This document shows positions 38,998 through 50,700 of a DNA stretch of 61,203 nt, one piece after another. Source of the stretch: Cyanophora paradoxa (lineage: Eukaryota; Glaucocystophyceae; Cyanophorales; Cyanophoraceae). Location of the stretch: the NCBI GenBank assembly GCA_004431415.1, contig QPMI01000592.1:1-61203 (forward strand), written 5' to 3'. The position numbers were made by a program, and so were the translations under genes. The notes under the pieces were generated by a model. It made no database searches. It saw nothing but the letters and a program-made list of their open reading frames with translations, and was not told where the DNA came from. Within the stretch, counting starts at the first letter, position 1. Every line of letters begins with the position of its first letter.

Positions 38998-41908
38998 TCA
39001 CTTCCAATCTTGGAGGGGTACATCGTAGACGAGCTCGAATGGGTGGTAGCCGGCTCGTGCCAGTGTCATCGTATCGACGAGATTGGCATTGGTACGCGCA
39101 AGCTTAGCGGAGTGCTCGTAGGCTGCCTCGAGCGTTGTTTTGGCTGACTTGGTTGCCTCGTGCATCTCCTGGACAGCATCCTCGGTGGCCGATGCGCTCA
39201 GATGGCAGGCTTGTTGGCAGAAGTCGGAGACGGCACGTAGCCCCTTCTGGATCTCGGCGACTATTCCGCTGCGCTCCTTCTCTGCGGCGAGATACGCCCG
39301 GAAGTGGCCGGCCACCTCACGCGACACAGATATCACGCCAGATGTCGCCGGGGTGTCGAAGAAGACCTCGACGAGACTATCCGAAGCACCGTACGCCGCA
39401 GCGGCAGCTGAAGCTGCGTAGGGAGGGATGCGACGGGGTGACGAGAGGAGGCCACCGACGAGCCCCAGTGATTCGAGGCGATGACAATTGTGGACGATAT
39501 GCTCGAGGGAGTTGAACAGTATGACGTGCTCCTCAAGAGCAGGGACCGCAACGGGATCACGAGTCGCTTGAGGGAGTCCGAGCCAACGTGCTGGGCGAAG
39601 GACTTTATGTGGCTCGCACGGTACTTGTGGTCGAAGATGCGAGCAGCAGAAAGGTCGAGGGAGACGAGGGCATCGAGCGCCTTGCTGAGGCCGTCGCCGA
39701 GTACGGGAGCGTCGAGGGAGCACGGGGCAACGTAGGACTTCGGTGGTTTTCGGTAGGGCTCGCACGGGAAGGCACGCGCCGAGCGCGGACGGGATCTCGT
39801 TCTCGAAGTGGGTAATGTGGCTCTGGTAACCGCCGCCGCGCATGCCTGGACGATACAGACCGTTGAGATTGATGCGCATGGTCGATGGAGCCACCACCGT
39901 CGACGAGGGAATAATGCGAGTGCGCGGAGGCCAACTCTCGTACTCTCCGACGGCGTCGAAGAGGACGATCGAAGAGTCGCACTCGAACGTCAGAGAGAAG
40001 GTGCACGGGGCAGTGGTAGTATGAAGCAGTGCCCTCGTGGCTGTGACCAGGGGGATGGACCCACTGATGATGACTTCACGAGCATCGAAACGCGTCTCAA
40101 TGAAGAGACCGACGTTCGTCGCGCACTGGTACGCAATGGCTCCACAGAAATCTCGAGGCGTTCAAGAAAGTACGGACCAGCGGACCAGCGTCCGAAACTG
40201 CGCAGAGGCATGAGGGAAGATACTTGGAGATCGCGCATATTGTTTACGATCAATTTAAAATCACAAGTAAAAAAGTTCCGGTTCTGAGAAGGCACCAGAG
40301 CTAACAACGAGAAGGCGCACTTGTCAATTTGGGAGAATGTGGGGACGCTGATGCCAGGAAGCGACGGAGGGTCCAATTGCAGGTCGTCTAAGACGTGAAG
40401 CTCATCGACCGGGTGATCGTCGAAGACGAGCACTTTGGCTGACACCTCCTTGGCAACGTGGTACCATTTGACGTGAACGGGGCGCGCGCGCTCCGGCGGG
40501 ACGGCGCGAGTGGACAGCGCAAGCAACCACCGATCTGACGGATGGCTGGAGACTCCTCGGAGGGGCAAAAAGACTGCTTGACGACGGCGCCAAGGAACTC
40601 GGCAATGCGCCGGTGCGCCAGGGCGGACGTCGAAGATACGCGATACGATACGGAGTAGGCTGCTCTTGCCAGAGAGGAGGTGGTGGACCCAGCGACCGAG
40701 GAAGGCAAGAATAGGCGCGGTGTGCTGTTCACTAGAAAGGGGCTCCGCAGGGTTGACGTAGCCAACGTCGCGGAGCGCCGCGTCGAGGTCGAGAACGACG
40801 CCGCGCTTCCCGTGATAAGGGACCACGGACGACGACGACATGAAATACTGCGGGCCCGCCGATGCGTGTGTGCGAACGCCACAGCCGAACGGGGGTCTGA
40901 TCCGAGGTGACGCCATGATTTCGGCCATCACCAGGTCTGGAGCCCGTCCAGAGGAGAGAACCTGGAACGGATAGTGGTCGTGTGATAATCAGTACGTACG
41001 CGCTCAGCGGGCGGAAGTGGTCGGGTGCGGGCGCTGGAGGCATAGGGTGGGGTAGAAGCAAAGAGTGCAGTCTGGAAGCGTGGGGCCTGGGCTTGAGGAT
41101 GACGGGGAGTTGAAGGGGGCGGCCGGGACGAGGAGCTGGAGGGCAGCAAGGGGAAGGGGGTCTGAGTGCGGCAGAGCAGGTTGATGGAAGACTCGGCCCG
41201 GGCGGGGCGAGCAAAGACGACGGGAGCGGTGAGCGGGCGGGCAGTGAGGATGACGGCTAGGAGTTGCAAGAGAGTGGTTGCAGGAACAGGGTCTTATACG
41301 TCACAAATGGCCTTAGAAGCGAAGTAAAAGAGTGCGCACAGGCACAGCTCTGCAGGAGCGTCGGCGGGATCCACATGGAGGGCCCTCGCAGGATCCTCAG
41401 CTGCAGGAGCTGGTTCCGCAGTGCCGGACGTACTCACGGATGCAGGGGCATCGGCAGGCGAGCACCTGCTGAACGATGAGGAACGGCGAGCATCGGACAC
41501 ACGCATGAGGGCCCGCGGCATTGCGGAGGCGAGTGTGTACCCGGTAGACGCATCCGTAGGTGCAGCAGACACAAGGCCCGGGAAGCTGCTGGAAGCAGCG
41601 TCCTCGGCGTCGAAGGAAGGTGGCGGACTGTGCACAGTATCCGTGGTGCGAGACGCAGTACGGGCACGCTCCAACAAGGACCTGCGCACGCAAGCGTGTA
41701 GGGAGACCAACTCAGTGATCATTCGACCGTTAGTGCCAGTCGGATACGATATACGCAAGTGCGGGGAGCTGGTGGCCAAGGGTGGGGGCCGGGCGAAGAG
41801 TGCATAGAGCGGGGCGGGGTGCTGGATGCACGTGGCGGAGGCGGGCGCCGGATGGCGGAAGAGGCACGGCGCCCTAGACCTAGAGTACAGGAGGAGTGCG
41901 GTAGGCAC
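38998..41908 (-). CDS. F-box-like protein, tandem copy 2 (multi-exon)
   Basis: This is a paralogue of the gene at 33.9-36.5 kb. The N-terminal exon (41.29-41.8 kb) contains TDTVHSPPPSFDAEDAASSS and SPADAPASVSTSGTAEPAPA. The F-box-like segment follows at about 40.9-41.0 kb (SRFSPLDGL), then KRGVVLDLDAALRDVGYVNP identical to copy 1. The C-terminal exon (38998-39897) is a clean 299-residue frame: FENEIPSALGACLPVRALPK, SREVAGHFRAYLAAEKERSG, AVQEMHEATKSAKTTLEAAY, and AGYHPFELVYDVPLQDWK to the stop. Helices near the end suggest a coiled coil. In this copy the F-box exon has a one-base change relative to copy 1 near 40938 and another near 40915, which shift frame. Confidence 0.55.
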
Positions 41909-42617
41909 CGGGCGAGGACAGAGGACGGAATATGGCGGGCGGATGGGGTTGAGGGGACGGAGAGTTGTAGGGGGGCGGAAGGGGTGGGGAGCTGGAGGGC
42001 AGCAAGGGGAAGGGCTCTGAGCGCAGCAGGCAGGTTGATGGAGAACTCGAGCCGGGCGGAGAGAACTAAGACGAGGGAAGCAGTGAGCAGGCGGGCAGTG
42101 GGGATGACGGCTAGAAGTTGCAAGAGAGTGGTTGCAGGAACGGAGCCTTGTACGTCACAAATGACCTTATAAGCGACGTAGAAGAGTGCGCACGGGCACA
42201 GCTCTGCAGGAGCGTCGACGGAATCCACCTGGAGGCCCTCACAGGATCCTCAGCTGCAGGAGCGGGTTCCGCAATGCCGGACGTACTCGCGGATGCAGGG
42301 CATCGGCAGGCGAGTACCTGATGAACGATGAGGAACGGCGAGCATCGGAAACACGCATGGGGCCACGGCATTGCGGAGGCGAGTGTGCACCCGGTAGACG
42401 CATCCGTAGGTGCAGCAGGTCCAAGGCCCGGGAAGCTGCTGGAGGTAGCGTCCTCGGCGTCGGAGGAAGGTGGCGGACTGGGCACAGTATTCGTAGTGCG
42501 AGTCGCAGTACGGGCACGCTTCGAAACGGACCTGCGCACGCAGATGCGCAGCGGGACCGAGCCTTGGAATGAGCAGTAGTACTCGTGACGTGCACGTATA
42601 CGTAGCGAGCGGCGCAC
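41759..42617 (-). pseudogene. truncated third F-box-like copy (N-terminal exon only)
   Basis: Bases 42115-42550 repeat 41277-41710 at high identity with a period of about 838 bp. The repeat covers the disordered N-terminal exon (NTVPSPPPSSDAEDATSSSF) and the following splice region. Downstream, instead of the F-box exon, the sequence runs directly into the N-terminal exon of copy 2. The copy therefore lost its F-box and C-terminal parts, probably by unequal exchange. The shared frame keeps SPADA.ASxSTSGxAEPAPA and EDPxRAxxxxPxxxxxELC-like residues. Confidence 0.55.
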
Positions 42618-43800
42618 TCGCGATCGGCGGGAACGCGATCAACATCGGTAGGACCTACAATCGCGTCAGCCGGCCCCGCAGGCTTGCGGCCCTGCGGCAT
42701 CACATGTGGTCATCAGTGCAGGCATGGCAAGATGAACGATGCGATTGCGATTGCTTCACGCGGGCACCGACGTTTGGCCATGAAAGCGCTTCTGATAGCT
42801 ACATGGAAGGTTGGCCGGGCGAGGACAAGTTTTTGCTTGCACCAGTTGGCCGTCGACGCCTCCCGACTGGCACGGGGGTACCTGGCAGTGGGCAGGCCCG
42901 ACTGCAGGACTGAGAAGGCCCCGTACAGCCTGCCCTGCGCAAGGACGACAAGTCCGTAAGCCGCTACGGTAGCAGCACAACAGGCATCCACCTCTTTTCC
43001 CGCCCGCCCCACCCGCGTCCCGGAACGGCGCGGAGAGGCGCGGCGGCGGCGCGGCTCGCCGGCGAAACAGTGCACGGCGGGCGACGGCATGGCTCGCCGG
43101 CAGGTGTGGAAGCGCGGCGGGCGGCGGCGCGGCTCGCGGGACGGTGCGGAGAGGCGGCGGACGGCGGCGCGGCTCGCCGGGCAGGGCGGAGGCGCGGCTG
43201 GCGGCGGCGCGCTCCGAGGCTCGCGGCCGGGCAGGGATACAGCGGGCGGCGGAGCAGCTCGCTGGGCGGGGCGGCGGGGCGGCGGGCGGCGGCGCGGCTC
43301 GCCACCGGGCGGCCTAGCCCTACGCCTAGCGAACGTTCGGCTGATACGTATACCTTTAGATGCTGTCTTTCAGCTAGAGTCTGTAGTTTAGACCCCACCA
43401 TGCACATCCTAAGACGATTAGGAGAGAAGGCCACGCACAGCCTGCGCTGCGCAGGGACGACAAGTCCGTAAGCCGGTACGGTAGCGGCACGACAGGCATC
43501 CACCCCTTTGCCCGCCCCGCCCGGCCCCGTACCCTCCTCCCCCACGCTACCGCCTTCTCCTCGTCCGCGTCGGGGTCGGGGTCGGGGTAAGGGGAATGCG
43601 GCGCGGAGGGCAGCAAGGAGAGTGCCGCGGCGGGGGCCGGGAGGCCCGGCGGCTTTCATGCCGGCGGAGATGTAGAAGGCGAGTTAGGCCGCAATGAGGC
43701 CGCCCCCTGTCCCCACCCAGCAAACTCTTTAATTACAGGGATCGAGGCATATTATGATTCGTACGTAATATGCCCTCCACACCGTATAACTGGAAAACTA
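42618..43800. repeat. GC-rich repeats with a duplicated flank
   Basis: Bases 43020-43320 are a low-complexity GGCGGCGCGGCTCGCCGG-type array. It is flanked by two related segments, 42905-43015 and 43430-43560, which share CGACAAGTCCGTAAGCCG and CAGGCATCCACC, and then a C-rich run. The pair brackets the array in direct orientation. Long frames through it on both strands are products of the composition. The short frame 42569-42913 shows no domain. Confidence 0.5.
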
Positions 43801-44107
43801 AAATTATAGATAGTGCTGTTCCGCGGATCGTTTGCGATAACGCAGCAATCACGCAGCACAAGTTGCCGTGGAGGGCAACATTCCAGCAATGACACAATTC
43901 CTGTCTCGATCATAACACCCGCAATGTGCGTCAAATTCAGCCTGGACGAGTTCAGCCCAGTTCAGACACGCAAAGCAAAAAAAGAGACATGCACCCCTCA
44001 AATGTTAGAATCAGTGGAGCAGACATTTTGGACAAAATCAGTTTCAGCAGATGCAAGACAAATCGAAATTCCCGAAACTCCAGCATCGTCCGTTCCTACG
44101 AAAGGAA

Positions 44108-45529
44108 TCAATCAAAACCCAAGCCAGAGAAACAAGAGCATATACACATTGCAAGTACTTGCAAATATTCCAAAGAAACCGCGCCGGAATTAGGGTCCGG
44201 CATCATTATCTTGCACACTGAGTCTGCAAGGTCACCCTTGATTTTATCATAATACTGTTCTGCGTTGGGCAACATCATGCATTCCTCATTCAGCGGACTG
44301 CAATGCAAAGGGCAGTCCGCATCGATGCGAATGTAAAATCCAAATATCCTGAGTTGGTCCGATATAGTTGAAAAAAACTCCGACAATCGGACAGTTTCTG
44401 CTTCAATTGTTGAGTGGCGCCGTAGTGCACCTAGTGACACCATAGAATGATAGGACTGCAATACTATGCCGCCCAGAAACAATGGCTTCTTTCGTTCCTC
44501 CAGAACGGTCTGAAGGCGCGCAAGATCTGATTCCCTGGCATTCAAACAGATATCCAGCTGTGCTTCGAATAGTAACGGACACGCCTGATTTCCTCAAGCG
44601 TGAAATAAAGTTTCGCACCCGTGAAATTAGAGCAGACGGATAAGGACCGCAAAATGGGAGGTAGGCAATACATCTCTCATCAGCTGATTTAATGGTTGGT
44701 CCTTTGCGCAGAGGAAACGCAGTAGATATTGAAACACCCAATTCACTGAGGATTGACTGGTTGGCCACCTCGTTCAAGGAATTCAATAATTTACTGGAAA
44801 ATTCCTTCAGAACGACATCCATACACGGCCGATTTTGCTGTTCACTGGCTGTCTGTGACGGGAAAGAAAAGGATCGCTTCAGAATTAGATGGACACGTCA
44901 CAGTGTAAATCAGATTCACGAACCAACGCGTTATAACTGCTCGATGGGATCCGTACGAAACTCGACGTTCCCGAACCAGGCACAATTCGACAAGTAACTC
45001 ATCCGCACGCCCAGAGTGACTGATGAGACGAGGCAGTTCTACCAGTATTTCGTCCGTGGGTGCTGTGATAAAAACCATCCTCGTAACACTTCCAAAACCT
45101 AGACGAGGACGCAGGGTGTAAGATATGTATAATACGTGTCCTCGGCATCATAAGACGCGCACGTGCTCAAGAAGACCATTCTTAGGGTGCGACACTAGCA
45201 TCCCAACAGCCTGTAACGGTTTATAAGCTTGAATTGCGCTCATTGCGTTCCCCATGAACAAAAAGAGACGCACTTTCGAGAATGACTCAACACTTATATG
45301 AATGAGACCATTAGGTTTCCGCAAAAGGCCGCATCCATCTCGCACGAAGAACACAGCTTTGACGGGTTTGAAATTTCGAGCCTAAATCACAGGGGAAATT
45401 AGATTGAACCACTGCCAATGCAAAATACATCATGAACATCATCACGTACGACTCTTCTCCAGCTTTGACAGATTCTTCCGAGCACACAGACGACGGCCCT
45501 GTATTGATTGTTGCAGATAAAGTTCGCAA
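44108..45529 (-). CDS. hypothetical multi-exon protein
   Basis: Exon-like stretches follow each other on the minus strand. They are SVCSEESVKAGEESYVMMFM (45.5 kb), RKPNGLIHISVESFSKVRLF (45.3 kb), VFITAPTDEILVELPRLISH (45.0 kb), MDVVLKEFSSKLLNSLNEVA with SALISRVRNFISRLRKSG (44.4-44.8 kb), and ARLQTVLEERKKPLFLGGIV through KIKGDLADSVCKIMMPDPNS (44.1-44.5 kb). Frame changes at about 45.1, 44.85 and 44.55 kb fit introns. It is rich in helices and Leu, and no family was recognised. It may belong with the exons at 46.8-47.4 kb, in which case the 314-bp repeat pair would lie in an intron. Confidence 0.42.
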
Positions 45530-45721
45530 TTATAAGGAAAATTCCAGGATTCTCGAACACCTGCCCGAAAGCAGTGACGCTACAATTTTACATGATATAG
45601 AAGTATGTTAACCTGCTGCACTAGGTCCCGCATACGTGACCCTAGGCAAGGGGTCACACAGCGTGACATAGACGACCGCAACAGAGCAACGTACGCGTTA
45701 TCCGAGTGGAGATCATTGCAA

Positions 45722-46340
45722 GGCAATAGGATATAATTCCAGGAGTAAACGTAGGCCGTTGAGGACACGCCGCCGGTCGCGAGCATACGCGGATCCAACT
45801 CCGGCGGTCAACGATGCGCGTGAGATAAAAGCAAAGCGGCGGCAGGCATGAGCACGAGATTGCGCACAGGACGGAGGCGGTGAGGGCGGCGGACGACTAC
45901 GATGCAGTGACGGTTACGGGCGGATCTGAGCCATATTCCTGCAACACCTGTAAGCTCTGGCCGACCACGGACCACTACACAAGAAAGTCTGCACCGAGCA
46001 GCCTAAAACAAGGTAACGAGCACGCACTTCGACAAGGCAATAAGACTTAATTCCGGAGTAATCGTAGGCCGTTGAGGACACGCCGCCGGTCGCGAGCATA
46101 CGCAGATCCTACTCCGGCGGTCAACGACGCGCGTGAGACAAGCGGCGGCAGACATGAGCACGAAGCTGCGCACAGGACGGAGGCAGTGAGAGCGGCGGAC
46201 GACTACGATGCAGTGACAATTACGGGCAGGATCTGAGCCATATTCCTGCAACATCTGTAAGCTCTGGCCGACCACGGACCACTACGCAAGAAAGTCTGCA
46301 CCCGCGCAGCCTAAAACAAGGTAACGAGCACGCACTTCGG
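45722..46340. repeat. tandem pair of 314-bp repeats
   Basis: Unit 1 spans about 45722-46030 and unit 2 about 46036-46340. They share long blocks such as CGTAGGCCGTTGAGGACACG, GCGGACGACTACGATGCAGT and AGCTCTGGCCGACCACGGAC, in the same orientation and with scattered substitutions and small indels. No open frame is conserved across both. The sequence on to 46.8 kb has short frames only. Confidence 0.7.
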
Positions 46341-46808
46341 AAATAAACAGCACCTACGGACGGACCGGAGCAAATCCCGGACGGCCGGGAATGCCTGCAA
46401 CCCTGTAAAGGTGTACCGGGCGGCAATTCACAGGGTATACCCCCAGTACATACCGACGGACGTACGTACACAAAAAGTGCACATCCGGGATCCAATGCAC
46501 AGCGAGCCGGCCCCGGAAATGCACAGCTTGATGTTCCGCAATGCGAAGTTGCTTCGTTGTCGCTTCCGCCTACCTTCTCCTGTACGCGTGTCTACATCCA
46601 TTGCACGCCCAACATGCAGCCTATACCGATGCAGGCGTCATCAAGCATTCACAACCCAGATACGAATAGAACGGTGGCTCAAGCCGAAGAGTAGATATAA
46701 GCACAGATTTTTGCAGGGAAAATAGACAGCTCGCAACCCGGCATATGCTTAATTTACGAGGTATGAGTGCATACACAAGGCACAAGGCAGAGAGTATGTC
46801 GTTCAACA

Positions 46809-47368
46809 TCAGTTCCCTCGATTCAAATGTGACGGTGGTCTACTTACTATTACTAACCGGAAACCTACTGCCAAGTTATGCTCTGACAAAAACGACAGTT
46901 CGGGGGGGGACTTCTTCTTCGCAAACAATGAAGCGACAGATCTAGACGAATCAGCTGCATCCAGCTTGTCCACTATATCCGAAATGGACGGCACATTTAC
47001 TAAGTGTCGCAGATAGTCATAAATCTCTCTCATTCCAACCCCACTTGTAAAGGGAGCAGCCAGTAGCGGTACTAACATCTCCTCCCGGGTCGCAAGCAGA
47101 TATCCAATCTGAGACCCAAATTAAACACCGAGTGACCATGAGCACCCATGCCAGGAAAAAAAAGCACCTCGTATAACGTAAACGTCACGTCGGCCCTCGA
47201 GATATCAAACCCAAAGAAATTGGAACATGCAGCATTAAATCTAGATTTCTCGGCATCGACATCCTGAAACGAAGTCAGAACAACATCAGCAGGAGAGTAG
47301 CAAGTCGAAAAATTACGAATACCTGTATCGATGATCCAGAGCTTGACGTACCGGCAGCCTAGTCGCAC
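46809..47368 (-). CDS. hypothetical exons of an unrecognised gene
   Basis: Two minus-strand stretches read as protein. The first, about 47100-47368, is YSPADVVLTSFQDVDAEKSR then FFGFDISRADVTFTLYEVLF. The second, about 46809-47078, is VGMREIYDYLRHLVNVPSIS then DIVDKLDAADSSRSVASLFA. They are in different frames, so an intron near 47080-47100 is likely. Function unknown. They sit upstream of the 44-45.5 kb exons on the same strand. Confidence 0.35.
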
Positions 47369-47559
47369 ATTAATTTAAATTGTACCCACGAGGCGAAAAT
47401 TAAACGTTACCTGTACATGAGTCGATGGCTCTAGACTCGGCATCCCGGAGGCAGAAAGGCTGGAAACACGGGCAGCACCCCGCCATGCCTGCAAGACGTG
47501 CGAGCTCGGACGTCACCATGTCAACTATAAGCAAGAGGCGACTCACGAAAAGGGGACGG

Positions 47560-48190
47560 CGGGGACAGCGGCCGATATCGGCGTGCCGACGGCCGAGAGC
47601 GGTGCCTGAGCCGAAGGACTGCAACGCGTCTAAGCTCGAAGAACGGAGAAGGCTGGCGAACCGAGAGGCGGCGCACAGAACCAGGGCGGGAGGAGCTGCA
47701 TTCGTCGAGTGCGCGCCGACGGCCTCGAGCTGCACCTGGGCCGGAGGACTGCAACGGGCGTAAGATTCTGCGCCCGACGCAACAGGCAAAGGGGTCGAAG
47801 CCTATAGGAGGCTGGCAAAAGCGAGAGGCGGCGCACAGAACGAGAGCGGGAGGGGCTGCATTCGTCGAGTGCGCGCCGACGGCCTCGAGATGCACCTGGG
47901 CCGGAGGACTGCAACACGTTTAAGCTCGAAGAGGAGGAGGCTGGCAAAAGCGAGAGGCGGCGCACAGAACCGGGCGGGAGGGGCTGCATTCGTCGAGTGC
48001 GTCGAGTGCGCGCCGACGTCCTCGAGCTGCACCTGGGCCGAAGGACTGCAACGCGTATAAGCTCAAAGCCCGGAGGAGGCTGGCAAAAGCGAGAGGCAGC
48101 ACACAGAAGCCGGGCGGAGGGGGTGCATTCGTCGAGTCCGCGCCGATGATGGACGACGGACGCGAGCCTCCTTCCATGAGTGGCACCGGC
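47560..48190. repeat. GC-rich tandem repeat, about 130-160 bp, four to five units
   Basis: The landmark CTGCATTCGTCGAGTGCGCG recurs at about 47697, 47856 and 47984, with a diverged copy near 48123 (steps 160, 128 and 139). It alternates with GGAGGACTGCAACGCGT-like and GGCTGGCAAAAGCGAGAGGC. The unit encodes similar arginine-rich peptides on both strands, which makes long artificial frames. Related sequence appears at 49.65-50.6 kb and 60.6-61.0 kb. Confidence 0.65.
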
Positions 48191-48289
48191 ACCAACGACC
48201 TGCAACGCACGTGAAATTGGCACCCCGCCGCGACAAGCAAGTGAGCAGGAAAGCGCATGGGACGAACGCGGTCGACGTCTGCGTCACGC

Positions 48290-49600
48290 GGCCGGCCGCA
48301 ATCATGGGTAGAATGGAAGACACATCTAAACCCTCAAAATATTGTAGCATAGGACGTCGAATGCGTAGATCAAGCAGTTTCTCACGAAATACTTTCCAGT
48401 GTCTTGTGCACATATTCTGGCTTAACTGTACGTTTAGATCAGCAGGCGCGTCGATTTCGTCATGCTTCCGCTTCCTCGAAGTAGAAGGATTCGAGTTGAC
48501 CGGAAGATCCGTAGGGAGAGGAACGAAAGGCTCCAAGTCTGTGATTGTAATAAATCGAAATATCAGCACAACGAGACATATAGGAATAAAAGATAAACAC
48601 ACTCAGTTTCCACCGAAGAAAATCGACTCTGACGAAATAACACAACGACGCAAGCATAAAAGCCCAACCAGTCTCGAGTGTTCAATATACAGTGCTGTGA
48701 GGACAGCAATGTCGTTTCCGTTGCGCACTCTCGAAGATGATCAGAGATGTGTTTGCCGACGTTGAACACAAGAGACGGCACTTCACCATCGATACGGACG
48801 CCAGAAGGAAGGGAAGGGGACAAAACAGGATGAAACATAGTCGCGATAGACTCCCCGACTTTACGAGCAGTATCCAAAACTGCTTTCACCTCGGAAATGT
48901 TGGCTGAAAAAACTCTCGCCATCCGCTGGACCCTTGAAACCTCTTGTGTGAAGATCACCGATGTCTGCTTGTTAGCAGAAAGATCTGAAGTCCCCTCCAC
49001 AATTGCTTCCGCAACGTGTACAGATCCCATGCCATCTGCAGGAGCACCACAGGCACAATCAATAATAAGAAAGGTACAGCCATTAAGGTGAGCACATACC
49101 ACATCACTGTCGTTCGATTTTGGTTGAGGAATGTCGATATCGTGCAACACACGTGCCTTCGTTCATCGTTAACTACAAAACAAATAATAAAAGGGGGAAC
49201 GTACCGCATCAGAACCCGATGGACCCTGACAATCGGAAGATTCAGCAGGTCTCTGAGAACCATGCTTAAGGTGAGCACATACCACATCACTATCGTTCGA
49301 TTTTGGTTGATGATTGTCGATATCGTGCGACACACGTGCCTTCGTTCATCGTTAACTACAAAACAAATAATAGAAGGGGGAACGTACCGCATCAGAACCC
49401 GATGGACCCTGACAATCGGAAGATTCAGCAGGTCTCTGAGAACCATGCTTGTTTCCCTTCTGTCTGCCCGCACTACTTCCATGCCACCTCACTTTCGACA
49501 CTTCAGGCTTAGTTCGATAAGGAGACGGATAATCTACAACCGCAATGACGTCCGATTCAGCTGCAGCATACACAAACTTCAAACACACAGAACAGAGGAG
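48290..49600 (-). CDS. hypothetical nuclear protein with duplicated exon-intron unit
   Basis: An upstream exon reads YPSPYRTKPEVSKVRWHGSS and ends HGSQRPAESSDCQGPSGSDA. Then come a 48-nt intron (49340-49387), a 135-nt exon (49205-49339), a near-identical 48-nt intron (49157-49204), and an exon with VLHDIDIPQPKSNDSDVVCA, GCTFLIIDCACGAPADGMGS, NKQTSVIFTQEVSRVQRMAR and SGVRIDGEVPSLVFNVGKHI. A further exon after the acceptor TCACAG (about 48540) reads LEPFVPLPTDLPVNSNPSTS, SRKRKHDEIDAP (likely nuclear signal) and LSQNMCTRHWKVFREKLLDL. All joints are phase 0 or keep frame. Family unknown. It is Ser- and charge-rich with helical parts. Confidence 0.5.
49085..49450 (-). repeat. 183-bp tandem duplication across an intron
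   Basis: Copies 49085-49267 and 49268-49450 are about 97 percent identical (I count about five differences). Each holds the end of one exon, a complete intron and the start of the next exon. The period, 183 bp, is a multiple of three, so the reading frame is kept. The middle exon, 49205-49339, is a chimera of the following exon's start and the preceding exon's end. Confidence 0.85.
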
Positions 49601-49639
49601 GAATCGGAATGCGAATTCCACATACCCTCCGAAGATGAA

Positions 49640-50700
49640 GAAGCTCCCGAATTCGAAGGCGACGGTACGGGGGCCGCAAGGGATGCAGCCGGCAGAGGCG
49701 CGCCAGTTCCCGCGAGCGACGACTGCCCAGTACCCCTGCGACGCGATAAGGGTATCCAGCAGCGCATGAGCTCGGAGGCAAACATAAGCATCAAGTGCAC
49801 GAGGGTACGTACAGAACGGGGGCGGAGGGACCGGCAGTCGGACCACGGGCGGCAGGGCCAGCGGCCATCATGGCCCCGCCAACCGACGGGAGAAGCTCCT
49901 GCCCAAAAGAACTGCAACGCGACGCACGCACGGTCGCCCGGAGAACCAACATGGCAGGCGGAGGGACTGTGAAGCGCACGGGGCTGATGCAGCGAGAGAG
50001 GCGGTTGAGGGCGCGCCGCTAGGCCGGAGCAACTCCTGGTCAAGAGGCCTGCGAGACGCGTGACCTCGGAGATACGGTAAGGCAGACAAAAGCACGAGTA
50101 GGCGAACAGGCAAGGGGCGGCAGGACCGGCGGCCAACAAGGACTCGCCGACAGCTGCAAGTGGACCCTTGCCCGGAGAGCTGCGACACAAACACGTGCGC
50201 TCAGACGCGTGACGAAGCACGAGGAGGCACGAGAAAGCGCACGGGCGGGGCAGCGAGAAGAACCGTGGAGGGCGCACCGCCAGGCCCAAACGACTCATTA
50301 TCCGGAGGCCTGCGATGGAGTTTAGCTCGGTGCTTGAGATCGGAGACACGAAGAGACAGGCAGGGACACGAGGTGACGAACAGCCCGGGGCAGCAGGGAC
50401 GGCGGCCGTCGAAGACTCGCCGAAAGCTGCAAGTGAACCCTGCCGCGGAGACCTGCGACGCATAGGCCTGCACGTTCGCTCAGATTCACGACATGACAGG
50501 ATGAGACACGGGGCGGCGCACCGGGCCGGGGGGGCGGGAAGGGACAGAGGGGGCGTGAGGCTGGACCCGACCGACGCTTCATCCGGAGGTCTGGAACGCG
50601 TGTTAGCTCGGCACGCAACAACAGCAAGATAGTGCAAAAAGCAACGCACGGAGCTAAAGCGACAGATGCGACGGGGATTGCGCAGACTGATGTCAGAGGC
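49640..50700. repeat. diverged GC-rich repeat region
   Basis: Segments of about 150 bp recur with landmarks such as GGCCTGCGA(G/T)(A/G)CG followed by an AGCTCGG-like motif. They look like older members of the 47.6-48.2 kb repeat. A 356-residue minus frame runs through them, but it consists of similar Arg/Pro/Ser-rich segments (SERTCRPMRRRSP, SERTCLCRSS). It is probably an artefact of composition. Confidence 0.45.

Noticed and set aside
33913-42617. Array interpreted as retrotransposon copies
   Set aside because: No reverse transcriptase, integrase or terminal repeats; the conserved F-box-like frames and tandem order fit gene duplication.
49579-50649. 356-residue minus ORF as a gene
   Set aside because: It is built of diverged repeat units with similar Arg/Pro/Ser peptides and has no domain; open by GC composition.
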